Assembly (NCBI GenBank): GCA_016209595.1
Contig: JACQVV010000032.1
Location: forward strand, 1-38,487
Direction: 5' to 3'
DNA: 38,487 nucleotides
DNA from: Planctomycetota bacterium
GTDB lineage: Bacteria > Planctomycetota > JACQVV01
In this document: positions 25,198 to 32,729 of the stretch, in pieces
How positions within the stretch are numbered: position 1 is the first letter of the stretch
Layout: every line of letters starts with the position of its first letter
The notes under the pieces: model-generated
The model's database searches: none
The model's input: only the letters and a program-made list of their open reading frames with translations
What the model was told of the DNA's origin: nothing
Position numbers and translations under genes: made by a program

Positions 25198-26037
25198 ATG
25201 CGACGAATGAGCCTGATCTCGATCCTCTTCGTTCTCTTTCCTGCGGCGGTGGCCGCCCAGGATTCGCTCACCCTCTCCGCCGATTTCAAGGCAGGCGAGG
25301 TCCATCGCTTCGAAGGAAAGGCGGTCGCGACCGTGCGCGCGCCGGACGTCGCCGAGCAGAAGACCGAGACGCAGTTCGCGTTCGAGATGAAGATCCTCTC
25401 CGCGACCGAGGAGGGGTTCACTCTCTCCGGCCGGCTCACCCGTCTCTCCACCTCGGACGGCACGCTCGACTATCCGGACGGGACAGTCCCGGAAGCGATC
25501 CGGGCGCTCCTCGATGGAGTCGGGGCTCTTGAATACACCTACGACCGGAAGTGGAGACTGAAGAAGGTCGGGGGCTTCGGCCAGCTGCTCGACCCGCTCC
25601 TCGAGGGTCTTCCCCAGGACGCGCGCGCGGAACTGGGGGTCGCGGTGGACCGGCTCGTCGGCCCGATCTTCGTCGCCCTCCAGGGCGGAAAGAAGGGGAA
25701 CCCCCTCACCCAACCTTTCGAGAAGGGGTCGCTCACGGCCGGTCAGACCTGGAAGGTCCCGGCGAGGCTCCCCGGCTTCGGGAAGGTGGAGCAGTCGTTC
25801 GAGGTCGTCGGGATCGAAGCGCGCGGCGAGCGCCGGGTCGCCAACGTGAAGCACGTGCAGGAGCTCCGCCCCGGCCCTCTCGCGCGCCTCACGGGGCTCA
25901 CGGCGCAGCGCACGGAAGGCACGATGGCGCTCCTCGCCAACGGCCTCCCCGCGAGCGCTCGCTACACGCAGGAACAATCGCTGGGCGGAGCGTCCGTGAC
26001 GACGGAGATCGAGATCGAACTCAAGGCCGGACCCTGA
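25198..26037 (+). CDS. Secreted protein of unknown function
   Basis: 279 residues from the ATG at 25198 (GGAG about 8 nt upstream); an in-frame ATG at 25207 is an alternative. A signal peptide (LISILFVLFPAAVAAQ) ends near residue 21. The mature part is predicted beta-rich, with TLSADFKAGEVHRFEGK, ALEYTYDRKWRLKKVGG and FGQLLDPLLEGLP. It resembles secreted DUF6263-like planctomycete proteins in layout, but I cannot assign it with confidence. No catalytic or lipoprotein motif is seen. It probably has its own promoter, given the 257-nt upstream gap. Confidence 0.78.
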   Translation: MRRMSLISILFVLFPAAVAAQDSLTLSADFKAGEVHRFEGKAVATVRAPDVAEQKTETQFAFEMKILSATEEGFTLSGRLTRLSTSDGTLDYPDGTVPEAIRALLDGVGALEYTYDRKWRLKKVGGFGQLLDPLLEGLPQDARAELGVAVDRLVGPIFVALQGGKKGNPLTQPFEKGSLTAGQTWKVPARLPGFGKVEQSFEVVGIEARGERRVANVKHVQELRPGPLARLTGLTAQRTEGTMALLANGLPASARYTQEQSLGGASVTTEIEIELKAGP

Positions 26038-26118
26038 CGGCGCTTCCAGACCGGGGTGGGACGAGGGGAAGGACCCGGCGCGGACTGTAGCAAACCCGGT
26101 CCATCCCTCCGGTCGGCG

Positions 26119-26149
26119 GGAGGGGAGGGCCACCCGGCCTTCCCCTTCC
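26119..26149. terminator. Imperfect G/C-rich hairpin between convergent genes
   Basis: A purine-rich arm (GGAGGGGAGGGCC) faces a pyrimidine arm (GGCCTTCCCCTTCC) across ACCC, with one wobble and a bulge. It lies between the plus-strand secreted gene and the minus-strand chaperone gene, where a bidirectional terminator is expected. No clear T-tract is present. Confidence 0.3.
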
Positions 26150-26176
26150 TCCTTCTCTCCACGCCGTTCCAGTCCC

Positions 26177-26827
26177 TCAGGATCCCGTGCTTCCCGCGAG
26201 GGCTCCCTTCTCCGAGAGAAGCCACTCGTGGCAGAACTTTGTCAGGCTGGCGTAGAAGGGATGCGGCTTCGACTCCGCCACCTTCCGGGCGAACGAGGGG
26301 AACCAGGACAGGAGGTATTCGGAGAGGAAGCGCTGCTGGGCCGACGCGATCTTCCGGACGGCGTCCTCGTTTCCCTCTCGCGTGGCCTCTTCCTCGGCCT
26401 CGACGAGTCGGGCCATGAACTCGAGCTCGATCGCGAGGTGGTCTGGGACGGAGCCGCGGCCCGGCTTGAACATGAGCCCGGTCGACTCGATGAACTTCTT
26501 CACCTCGACGGTCGAGTCGCCCCACAGGCGCCCCTTGTCTCCGACGCGGTCCGAGTGGACGGAGGCAAAGAGCGGCGCGTGGTCGCCGGGGCCGATGAAG
26601 AGCCTCGTGTACTCGACCGCGAGGCGTTCCGCAGTGCCGGGCTCGATCGGGCCCAGGGGAAGGCCGAGGTCGAAACCCCGATCCTCGAGCTCCCTCCGGA
26701 GACCGGACGCTTCGAGATCGGCCAGGAGCTTCTCGTCCGACTCCTTCTCGAAGATCCGCCTGAGGAGGTGGTAGACGCCGCGGCGCGATTCCACGGTCCC
26801 GACTTCGAGCTCCGGCATGACCTTCAC
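26177..26827 (-). CDS. TorD/DmsD-type chaperone for the molybdoenzyme
   Basis: 216 residues, all-helical, of the TorD/NarJ redox-enzyme maturation family. Typical features are RGVYHLLRRIFEKES near the N-terminus, LAVEYTRLFIGPGDHAPLFASVHSD at about 69-93 and PDHLAIELEFMARL at about 128-141 (the family's conserved EYxRLF, GP and DH-ELxF patterns). These chaperones bind the Tat signal of a molybdoenzyme and hold it until cofactor is loaded. GTG at 26827, preceded by AGGGCGG, is taken as start; ATG at 26818 is the alternative. The gene begins 9 nt after the catalytic-subunit stop, as the last gene of the respiratory operon. Confidence 0.88.
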   Translation of the reverse strand: MKVMPELEVGTVESRRGVYHLLRRIFEKESDEKLLADLEASGLRRELEDRGFDLGLPLGPIEPGTAERLAVEYTRLFIGPGDHAPLFASVHSDRVGDKGRLWGDSTVEVKKFIESTGLMFKPGRGSVPDHLAIELEFMARLVEAEEEATREGNEDAVRKIASAQQRFLSEYLLSWFPSFARKVAESKPHPFYASLTKFCHEWLLSEKGALAGSTGS

Positions 26828-26836
26828 CGGGCCGCC

Positions 26837-29365
26837 CTAGGCCTTGGTCGCCGTCACGACCGTGTCCATCCAGCACATGGTCCCCCCGATCGGATCGCCC
26901 ACCGGCGGGATGATCCAGTTCGGATGGACGCCGGTCTCCTTCCACCACTTGTTCGCGCAGTCGGGTTCGCACGCGTGCGTGAACATCTTCTTGCCGGACG
27001 CGAACTCGCCCCACGCCCAGTGGCCGCAGTGGTTGGAGATCGCGACGACGCCTGGGACGATCCCCTCGGTAACGTGAGCCTTGATGGTGATCTCGCCGAT
27101 CTTCGATCTCACGCGGATCGCGTCGCCGTCTTTGATGCCCCTCTGGCTCGCGGTCGCGGGGTGGATCCAGGCCGGGTTGTCGTGGTAGAGCTCGGTCAGG
27201 TACTTGCAGTTCTGCGTTCTGGACTGCGTCTGCGTGCGCACCTTGAACGTCGTGAGGACGAGCTGGTCCGCGGACATCGACGCGTGGTCCGGGATCGGCA
27301 TCCAGGAGGGGAGCGCGGGGAATCCCTTGTCGGCCAGGTTCTTCGACTTGATCTCGAGGAAGCCTGTCTTCCACACTCCCTTGTCGGGCGGGAAGCCCTT
27401 TCTCGCCTTGCCGTCGCCACACTTCTGGGCGATGTACTGCTTCGCGGCGTTCTTCGCGTCGAGGGAGGAGAAGTCCTTGTCGCCCTCGTGCTTGTCCCAG
27501 TAGACCCCGGTCGCCTCGTCGAGTACCGCCTTGCTCACGTCCACTTCCTTGGCATGACTCAGGTAGGCGGGGGACGCCTTCTCGTCGTACCAGGCGCCGT
27601 TCGCCTTCATGTGTTCGAACCCGCCCGCCTCCTTGACGCCGGGCGTGTTCTCGCACGTTGCGCGGACGAACTCCTCGGCGGAATGGAAGGGGAGCTCGCA
27701 TCCGCACATCTTGGCGAGGTCGCAGACGACGTCGCAGAAGTTCCTCGCCTCGCCGAGCGGCGCGTGCATGGGCTGGCGGATGTAGTACTCCTGGATCTGG
27801 GTGGCCGAGACCATGTCGTCGCAGGTCCACCGCTCGAGGTAGGTCGCGTCGGGCAGGATGAGGTCGGCGAGCTCCGAGGTTTCGGAGAGGGCGATGTCGA
27901 CCGAGATCATGAAGGGGATCTTGGTCTCGTCCTTCAGGAGTTCCGAGGACATGCGGCAGTCCCCGTTCACATACACGGGGTTGTGGCAGTAGGTCATGTA
28001 GACGTACGGCCGCCCCTCCGATCCCTCGGCGATCACGGGGTAGATCTGGTTACTCACGTGATGCGTGGGGAAGGCGTGAGCGCCATGGAATCCGTGGTCG
28101 ATGGGGAGGCCCTTCGCCGCGGTCGTGGGCGCCTCGAACGGAGGCTTCCACTTGGCGCCGACGGCCCGGCACCGGCCTCCCTTCGCGTCGATGTTGCCCG
28201 CGATGGCATCGAGCATGAGGAGCGCCCTCTCCCCGATGATGCCGTTCCAGTGCTGAGAGAGGCCCCGATAGCTGATCGCCACGCTCGGCCGGGTCCGGCC
28301 GTACTCCAGGGCGATCGAGCGGATCTTCGCCGCGGGAACGCCGGAGAGCTTCTCGGCCCACTCGGGGGTGTACTCCTTGAGATGATCCTTGAGCTCGTCG
28401 ACCTTGACGTTGGTGTAGGTCTCGATGAAGTCCGTGTCGCAGATCCCGTCCCCGAGGAGGACGTTCGCCATGGCGAGGATGACGGCGAGGTCGGTTCCGG
28501 GCTTCACGGGGATCCACTCGGTCGAGCGGGCCGCGGTGTTGGTGAGGCGCACGTCGAACGTGTAGACCTTCACGCCATTCGCGATCGCCTTGAGGAGCCG
28601 CTGCGCCATGGGGATGTGGTTCGTGTGGGCCTCCAGGACGTTCGCCCCGAAGTTCAGGACGAGCTTCGTGTTCTCGAGGTCCCAGTTGTCGTAATGGCTC
28701 CCCCACGTGAGCTCCTGGGCGGTCCACCTGGCCGACTCGCAGATCGAGGTGTGGTTCCCGATGGTCTTTGTCCCGTACGCCGCGAGGAACTGATCCTTGA
28801 TGATCGTCCCATCGCTCCCCTTCATGCGCCCGTAGTGGAACATGAAGAGTTCCGGGTGCCCCTCGTCACGGAGAGTCTTGATCCCCTTCACCTGCCTCCC
28901 CGCGATCGTGCCGCCGTTCACCACGAGACCCAGAGCCTCGTCCCAGGAGATCTTCTTCCACTGGCCGGCGCCCCGGGGACCGGTGCGGACCAAGGGATAG
29001 AGAACTCGGTCGGGGCTGTAGACGGTGTTCACCCCCGCCTGGCCGCGCGCGCAGACCTTGCCGTTCGTCCGGGGAAGACCGGGGTGTCCCTCGATCTTCA
29101 CGAGACGGCCGTCCTCGACGTAGCCGATGATCCCGTCGCGGGTGACGCACTGCCAGCACGCGCTCGGGATCGCCTTCCGCTCGACGCCCGTCTTCGGTGA
29201 GAAGTCCTTCCCGCCCTGGATCCAGACCTTGCCGTCGAGCTGGTCCTCGCCGCCGCCGTTGCCCCCGCCGCCGTCGCCATCGTCGCCGTTTCCCTTGCAG
29301 CCCGCGAGTCCCGCGAGCGAGAGCGCCCCGACCCGGAGGAAGTCCCTTCTATCCATGCCTGCCAT
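26837..29365 (-). CDS. Tat-exported molybdopterin oxidoreductase, catalytic subunit
   Basis: 842 residues, DMSO-reductase superfamily. The N-terminus RRDFLRVGALSLAGLAGC combines a twin-arginine motif with a lipobox (Cys23), so it may be a Tat-exported lipoprotein. The 4Fe-4S motif is Cys70-x2-Cys73-x3-Asp77-x27-Cys105: spacing is exact but the third Cys is Asp (codon GAC). ICESAR (Cys209) is the likely molybdenum ligand, as in PsrA/NapA-like enzymes, not the Asp of NarG/SerA-like ones. Further superfamily motifs include ISYRGLSQHWNG, YCHNPVYVNGD and QLVLTTFKVRTQTQSRTQN in the C-terminal cofactor domain. AAGGAG lies 7 nt before the ATG. The paired Fe-S subunit lies upstream and a TorD chaperone downstream. 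The substrate is unknown; an oxyanion or sulphur compound is plausible. Confidence 0.92.
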   Translation of the reverse strand: MAGMDRRDFLRVGALSLAGLAGCKGNGDDGDGGGGNGGGEDQLDGKVWIQGGKDFSPKTGVERKAIPSACWQCVTRDGIIGYVEDGRLVKIEGHPGLPRTNGKVCARGQAGVNTVYSPDRVLYPLVRTGPRGAGQWKKISWDEALGLVVNGGTIAGRQVKGIKTLRDEGHPELFMFHYGRMKGSDGTIIKDQFLAAYGTKTIGNHTSICESARWTAQELTWGSHYDNWDLENTKLVLNFGANVLEAHTNHIPMAQRLLKAIANGVKVYTFDVRLTNTAARSTEWIPVKPGTDLAVILAMANVLLGDGICDTDFIETYTNVKVDELKDHLKEYTPEWAEKLSGVPAAKIRSIALEYGRTRPSVAISYRGLSQHWNGIIGERALLMLDAIAGNIDAKGGRCRAVGAKWKPPFEAPTTAAKGLPIDHGFHGAHAFPTHHVSNQIYPVIAEGSEGRPYVYMTYCHNPVYVNGDCRMSSELLKDETKIPFMISVDIALSETSELADLILPDATYLERWTCDDMVSATQIQEYYIRQPMHAPLGEARNFCDVVCDLAKMCGCELPFHSAEEFVRATCENTPGVKEAGGFEHMKANGAWYDEKASPAYLSHAKEVDVSKAVLDEATGVYWDKHEGDKDFSSLDAKNAAKQYIAQKCGDGKARKGFPPDKGVWKTGFLEIKSKNLADKGFPALPSWMPIPDHASMSADQLVLTTFKVRTQTQSRTQNCKYLTELYHDNPAWIHPATASQRGIKDGDAIRVRSKIGEITIKAHVTEGIVPGVVAISNHCGHWAWGEFASGKKMFTHACEPDCANKWWKETGVHPNWIIPPVGDPIGGTMCWMDTVVTATKA

Positions 29366-29411
29366 GCCGTGACTCCTTCAATTCCTCGCCCATGTGCGTC
29401 TGGTCCAGGGG

Positions 29412-30227
29412 CTAGCCGATTTCCTTGTTCATCGTGTTCTTGACGTCGTCCGACTTCGTGAAGGTCTCGTCGAGCATCCCCGAGGGGTCGATGTACATGA
29501 CGCTCGGCTCCGTGCCGTGGCTCTCCATGAGTTTCTTGAGCCGCCCGGCGTTCTCCTCGAGGATCTTGTTCCCGGGATCCTCGGGGTTGTTGAGATCGAT
29601 GATCCGGCGCGCCCCGGCCGGGCAGGTGTTCACGCAGGACGGGACCACGCCGTTCCGGATCCGCGCGAGGCACAGATCGCACTTGTTCGCCGCGTGCTCC
29701 CCGGGACTGCCGCCCGCCTCGACGAACGGGTCCATGAAGCGCACACCATAGGGGCAGTCCATGACGCACATCCCGCACCCCATGCAGCGATCCTGGTCGA
29801 TCACGACGACCCCGTCCGGCCGCTTGTAGGTCGCGGCGACCTCAGCACCCCACGGCTTCTTGACGGGATCGGCGGGGCAACGCTTGATGCAGCGTGGCTT
29901 CTCGCAGTGGTTGCAGAGCCAGGGGACGATCGTCTTCCTGGTGTTGGGGTAGGTCCCGGACTCGAGGAACTTCACGCCGGTTCGCCACTTGCCCACCGGG
30001 ATCCCGTTCTCGGTCTTGCAGGCCACGACGCACGCTTCGCATCCGCTACAGCGCCGAAGGTCGATGAGGAAGGTGTACTTGGATTCCTTCTTCGTCCCTT
30101 CCTGCGCGGCCGCCTTCTTCCCGTCGGCGAGAAGGGCCGCCCCCGCCAGGGCGACTCCAGCGGCTGTGCCGCCCGCCTTCAAGAAGTCGCGCCGCCCCAT
30201 GGTTGCCGTACTGCCCGTACCCGTCAT
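29412..30227 (-). CDS. Tat-exported ferredoxin subunit with four 4Fe-4S sites (PsrB/DmsB-like)
   Basis: 271 residues. An extended N-terminus contains GRRDFLKAGG, a twin-arginine motif, and AAAQE, a plausible cleavage site near 42. Sixteen Cys fall into the four-cluster pattern of PsrB/DmsB/TtrB: 60, 63, 66, 70; 105, 108, 113, 117; 148, 151, 154, 158; 183, 186, 198, 202. It would carry electrons between the molybdenum subunit and a quinone or cytochrome partner. A subunit with its own Tat signal occurs in TtrB-like and related systems; many partners are instead exported piggy-back. AAGGAGG lies 7-8 nt before the ATG at 30227, which decides the start. It is 46 nt upstream of the catalytic gene. 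No NrfD/PsrC-like membrane gene is adjacent. Confidence 0.94.
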   Translation of the reverse strand: MTGTGSTATMGRRDFLKAGGTAAGVALAGAALLADGKKAAAQEGTKKESKYTFLIDLRRCSGCEACVVACKTENGIPVGKWRTGVKFLESGTYPNTRKTIVPWLCNHCEKPRCIKRCPADPVKKPWGAEVAATYKRPDGVVVIDQDRCMGCGMCVMDCPYGVRFMDPFVEAGGSPGEHAANKCDLCLARIRNGVVPSCVNTCPAGARRIIDLNNPEDPGNKILEENAGRLKKLMESHGTEPSVMYIDPSGMLDETFTKSDDVKNTMNKEIG

Positions 30228-30294
30228 GCTTCGCCTCCTTGATGCCGCGAGATTCCGCCGAGCGCTGCGCTCGAAAGTCGACTTTGAGAGCGTC

Positions 30295-31728
30295 CTAGAA
30301 CAGGAACTTGAACCGGATCGAGGCCATGTGCTCCTCTTCCTCCAGACCGAGTCCCACCCGGACAACCTGGTCGTCGTACCTCGTGTACTCGTAGGAGGCC
30401 ATGATCTCGACGTGCGGGTTGAGGTACCAGTTGACCCCGCCCGTGAGCGACCAGAGCTTCTCCGTCCCGACCGCGAGGCCGTTCTCGACCATGTTGGCGT
30501 TGAAGTCGAGATACTGGTAGCGCCCGGCGAGCTCCCACGCCCCCCAGCCGCCCTCCTTGGGATCGAAGTTCTGCTTCGGCTTCGTGTGCTTCCAGGTCTT
30601 GTCCTCGCCCGTGAGGAGCACGGTGCCCTGGATGTAGAAGGTGTCGAACCTGAAGTCCTGCACGAGCCGCGGCGTGGCCCCGGCCCGCGGACGGGTGGCA
30701 TCCTCGATCTCCATCCGGCCCCACTCGCCCTGAAGAGACGCCGGACCGATGAGCCACCCGAAGTCCGCGCTGTAGCGGAAGAGCTTCGAACGCTCGAAGA
30801 GCGTCGCGGGCGTGAGGGTGTAGAAGACCGTCCCGGCCGAAGTCGTGAACGTCCGGCCGCCGATCGTCTTGTCCTGCTCGCCGCCCGAGTAGTCGCCTCC
30901 GATCTCCAGGCCCTTGACCCAGAAGTTGTCGGTCGTCTTGAAGGGGGAGAGGTTGATCCGGGCCGCGAAGTCCTTGGCGTCGTTCGTGTCCGGGGTTGCG
31001 TTCAGCCCGTCCCCGTTGTAGCCACCCACGCCGTACTCCACGATCCCGTCGAAGAGCTTCCCATGGAACGAGGCCCCATTGTCGCGCGAAGGCGAGATGA
31101 AGCGCGTGATGAAAGGAGCGTCGATGAAGTCCGCGTGCTCGAAGCCCCTGAGGTCGTCCCGGCAGAAAGGGTGCTTGTGCTGGCCCACCTTGAACTGGAG
31201 CTCGTCGATGTAGTGGAAGTTGAGCCACGCGTCGCGGATGTTGTTCGTGGCCGTGTTGAGCTCGAACTGGATTTTGTACTCGTAGTACTTCCAGAGCTTC
31301 CCGCCGAAGTAGGGCCGCCACTCCCGGAGGAAGAAGGTGTCGGTCGGGGGGTAGCTCGTGGGGAACCAGCGGCTGTCGGCCTGGCCGTAGCCTCCGATCT
31401 CGAGCCGGAACTTGTCGTCGGTCGAGCCCATGAAGAACTTGCCGTCGTAGCCAGCCTTCCAGTCGGTGAGCTCGCCCTTCTTCTTCTTCTCCTCGAGGTA
31501 CTTGTCCACGGCGGCGTCGATCTTCGCTGGATCGGTCTCCCCCTGCCGCGCCCTGAGCTCCTGGATGGTGTTGCCCTGGTCGGTGATCGTCCTCTGCTGG
31601 TCCCTCACCTGAGCCTCGAGGCGCCGCAGCCGCTCCTCCATGCTCTGGTCCTGGGCGAGGGAGGACACCCCCCCCGAGAGGAGGATCAAGAGGACCCACG
31701 CCGAGATCGACCGGAAACGGTTGGACAT
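30295..31728 (-). CDS. OprP/OprO-like outer-membrane porin
   Basis: 477 residues. A signal peptide (about 1-26, ending SLAQ) and a short coiled coil (about 28-62; MEERLRRLEAQVRDQQ) precede a beta-barrel of the phosphate-selective porin O/P family: DGKFFMGSTDDKFRLEIGGYGQADSR, FFLREWRPYFGGKLWKYYEY (split over about 95-152), GQHKHPF and repeated aromatic-ended strands. It ends in Phe, as outer-membrane barrels usually do. AAGGAGGA lies about 9 nt before the ATG. It is the first gene of the molybdoenzyme operon, 67 nt before the ferredoxin gene. The family favours anions, so it may admit the oxyanion substrate; that link is inference. It also implies a Gram-negative-type outer membrane. Confidence 0.9.
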   Translation of the reverse strand: MSNRFRSISAWVLLILLSGGVSSLAQDQSMEERLRRLEAQVRDQQRTITDQGNTIQELRARQGETDPAKIDAAVDKYLEEKKKKGELTDWKAGYDGKFFMGSTDDKFRLEIGGYGQADSRWFPTSYPPTDTFFLREWRPYFGGKLWKYYEYKIQFELNTATNNIRDAWLNFHYIDELQFKVGQHKHPFCRDDLRGFEHADFIDAPFITRFISPSRDNGASFHGKLFDGIVEYGVGGYNGDGLNATPDTNDAKDFAARINLSPFKTTDNFWVKGLEIGGDYSGGEQDKTIGGRTFTTSAGTVFYTLTPATLFERSKLFRYSADFGWLIGPASLQGEWGRMEIEDATRPRAGATPRLVQDFRFDTFYIQGTVLLTGEDKTWKHTKPKQNFDPKEGGWGAWELAGRYQYLDFNANMVENGLAVGTEKLWSLTGGVNWYLNPHVEIMASYEYTRYDDQVVRVGLGLEEEEHMASIRFKFLF

Positions 31729-31766
31729 GCCGCTCTCCTCCTTCGACTGTTCTGCATCGACGGTTT

Positions 31767-31782
31767 GGCGACCGGGGTCGCC
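31767..31782 (-). other. Hairpin in the porin leader
   Basis: GGCGACC and GGTCGCC pair perfectly (7 bp) over a 2-nt centre. The hairpin lies about 40 nt upstream of the porin start. A perfect palindrome TCCGGGCCCGGA sits just beyond it at 31789-31800. Both could be leader RNA structures or protein-binding sites. Confidence 0.4.
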
Positions 31783-31804
31783 CCCAGGTCCGGGCCCGGA
31801 ACTA

Positions 31805-31821
31805 CCGCAATTACCGAGCCA
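31805..31821 (-). promoter_or_regulatory. Candidate sigma-54 (-24/-12) promoter for the porin/molybdoenzyme operon
   Basis: On the minus strand TGGCTCG-N4-TTGC matches the consensus TGGCACG-N4-TTGCW, with GG and GC 12 bp apart as required. Transcription would begin near 31796, leaving a leader of about 67 nt before the porin ATG at 31728. The adjacent regulator is NarL-type and lacks the AAA+ domain needed to activate sigma-54, so the match could be chance or served by an activator elsewhere. Confidence 0.4.
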
Positions 31822-31851
31822 TTTGATCGCGATGGTTCTCCGGGCGCCAGG

Positions 31852-31868
31852 CTACGTTGATACTACGT
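31852..31868. promoter_or_regulatory. Direct repeat, candidate activator site
   Basis: CTACGT occurs at 31852-31857 and again at 31863-31868, an 11-bp step that places both on one face of the helix. It lies about 30-65 bp upstream of the sigma-54-like element in the 347-nt gap between the response regulator and the porin. TACTGAT at 31888-31894 fits the loose NarL heptamer (TACYNMT). This is a plausible binding region for the neighbouring response regulator. Confidence 0.3.
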
Positions 31869-31987
31869 ATAGGATCTAGGTGGTTTCTACTGATACGAGA
31901 TGCCGGCCGGGAGCAAAAGTGCCCCACAACCTGCGCGATAACTCCCAAGGAGATACCGGATCCCGGGCGCCCCGCTGCGCTAACGAG

Positions 31988-32043
31988 AACTGACCCACTT
32001 CTGCCCGCCAGAAGTGACCCACTCCGAGGGCAGGGAGTCAGTT
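31988..32043. repeat. Nested inverted and direct repeats downstream of the response regulator
   Basis: Outer arms AACTGAC (31988-31994) and GTCAGTT (32037-32043) enclose inner arms ACTTCTG (31997-32003) and CAGAAGT (32009-32015). TGACCCACT is also repeated directly at 31991 and 32015. The pattern recalls the repeated ends of IS21-type elements, from which this could be a solo remnant, but no transposase is nearby. An operator or a terminator for the regulatory operon is also possible. Confidence 0.45.
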
Positions 32044-32075
32044 GCTCGCCTCCGGTGCACTTCATCCGCAGGCTG

Positions 32076-32729
32076 CTACCTCTTGTGCTTCATGAGCCCG
32101 TGGTCGATCGCGAAGCGCACGACCTCCGCGCGCGTCTTCGCGTCGATCTTGTTCATGATGTTCGACCGGTGGGTCTCGACCGTCCGCTCCGAGATATGCA
32201 GATTCTCCGCGATCTCTGCGTTCGTATGCCCGTAGGCGAGCATCTCGCAGACCTCCCGCTCCCTTCGCGTCAGCTGCCCCAGGCGATCCGGCGAGCCTGT
32301 CGGCTGGCCGGCTACCGAGGCCGAGACGAGCGTGTCGGCGAAGCCCCGGTCGATGTACCTCGCCCCGCGATAGGCGGTCCGGATCGCCTGGAGCAGATCC
32401 TCGCCCGAAGATTTCTTCAGGACATAACCGCGAACCCCGATCTTGAGCATCTCCTGCAGATAGTCCTCGTCCTCGTGCATCGTGAGGATGACGATGGCGA
32501 GCTTGGGCCGCCTCTTCGATATGGCCGCGGCCGCCGCCACTCCGGACTGACCCGGCATGCCTATGTCGAGGACGAGGACGTCCGCCTCTGTCTCCATCGC
32601 CGCGCGAATGGTGTCCCCCGCGGTCGCGGCCTCGCCAACGATCTCGAGGTCCGACTCCTTCGCCAAGAGGGCCGTCAAGCCGTTGCGGAAGACCGCGTGG
32701 TCGTCCGCCACTAGGATGCGGATGGGCAT
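32076..32729 (-). CDS. NarL/FixJ-family response regulator
   Basis: 217 residues. The receiver domain (about 1-120) has the acidic pair Asp9-Asp10, phospho-acceptor Asp55 in LDIGMPG, Thr83 and Lys105. A LuxR/GerE helix-turn-helix follows (about 150-212; LTRREREVCEMLAYGHTNAE then HISERTVETH). It should bind DNA when phosphorylated by the adjacent kinase, whose stop lies 19 nt inside this gene. The porin/molybdoenzyme operon begins 347 nt downstream on the same strand, making it the obvious target. There is no AAA+ domain, so it cannot itself activate sigma-54. Confidence 0.95.
   Translation of the reverse strand: MPIRILVADDHAVFRNGLTALLAKESDLEIVGEAATAGDTIRAAMETEADVLVLDIGMPGQSGVAAAAAISKRRPKLAIVILTMHEDEDYLQEMLKIGVRGYVLKKSSGEDLLQAIRTAYRGARYIDRGFADTLVSASVAGQPTGSPDRLGQLTRREREVCEMLAYGHTNAEIAENLHISERTVETHRSNIMNKIDAKTRAEVVRFAIDHGLMKHKR

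Noticed and set aside
26228..29200. A 990-codon plus-strand open frame opposite the molybdoenzyme and chaperone genes
   Set aside because: The translation is low-information and crosses the boundary of two real minus-strand genes; it is a mirror frame.
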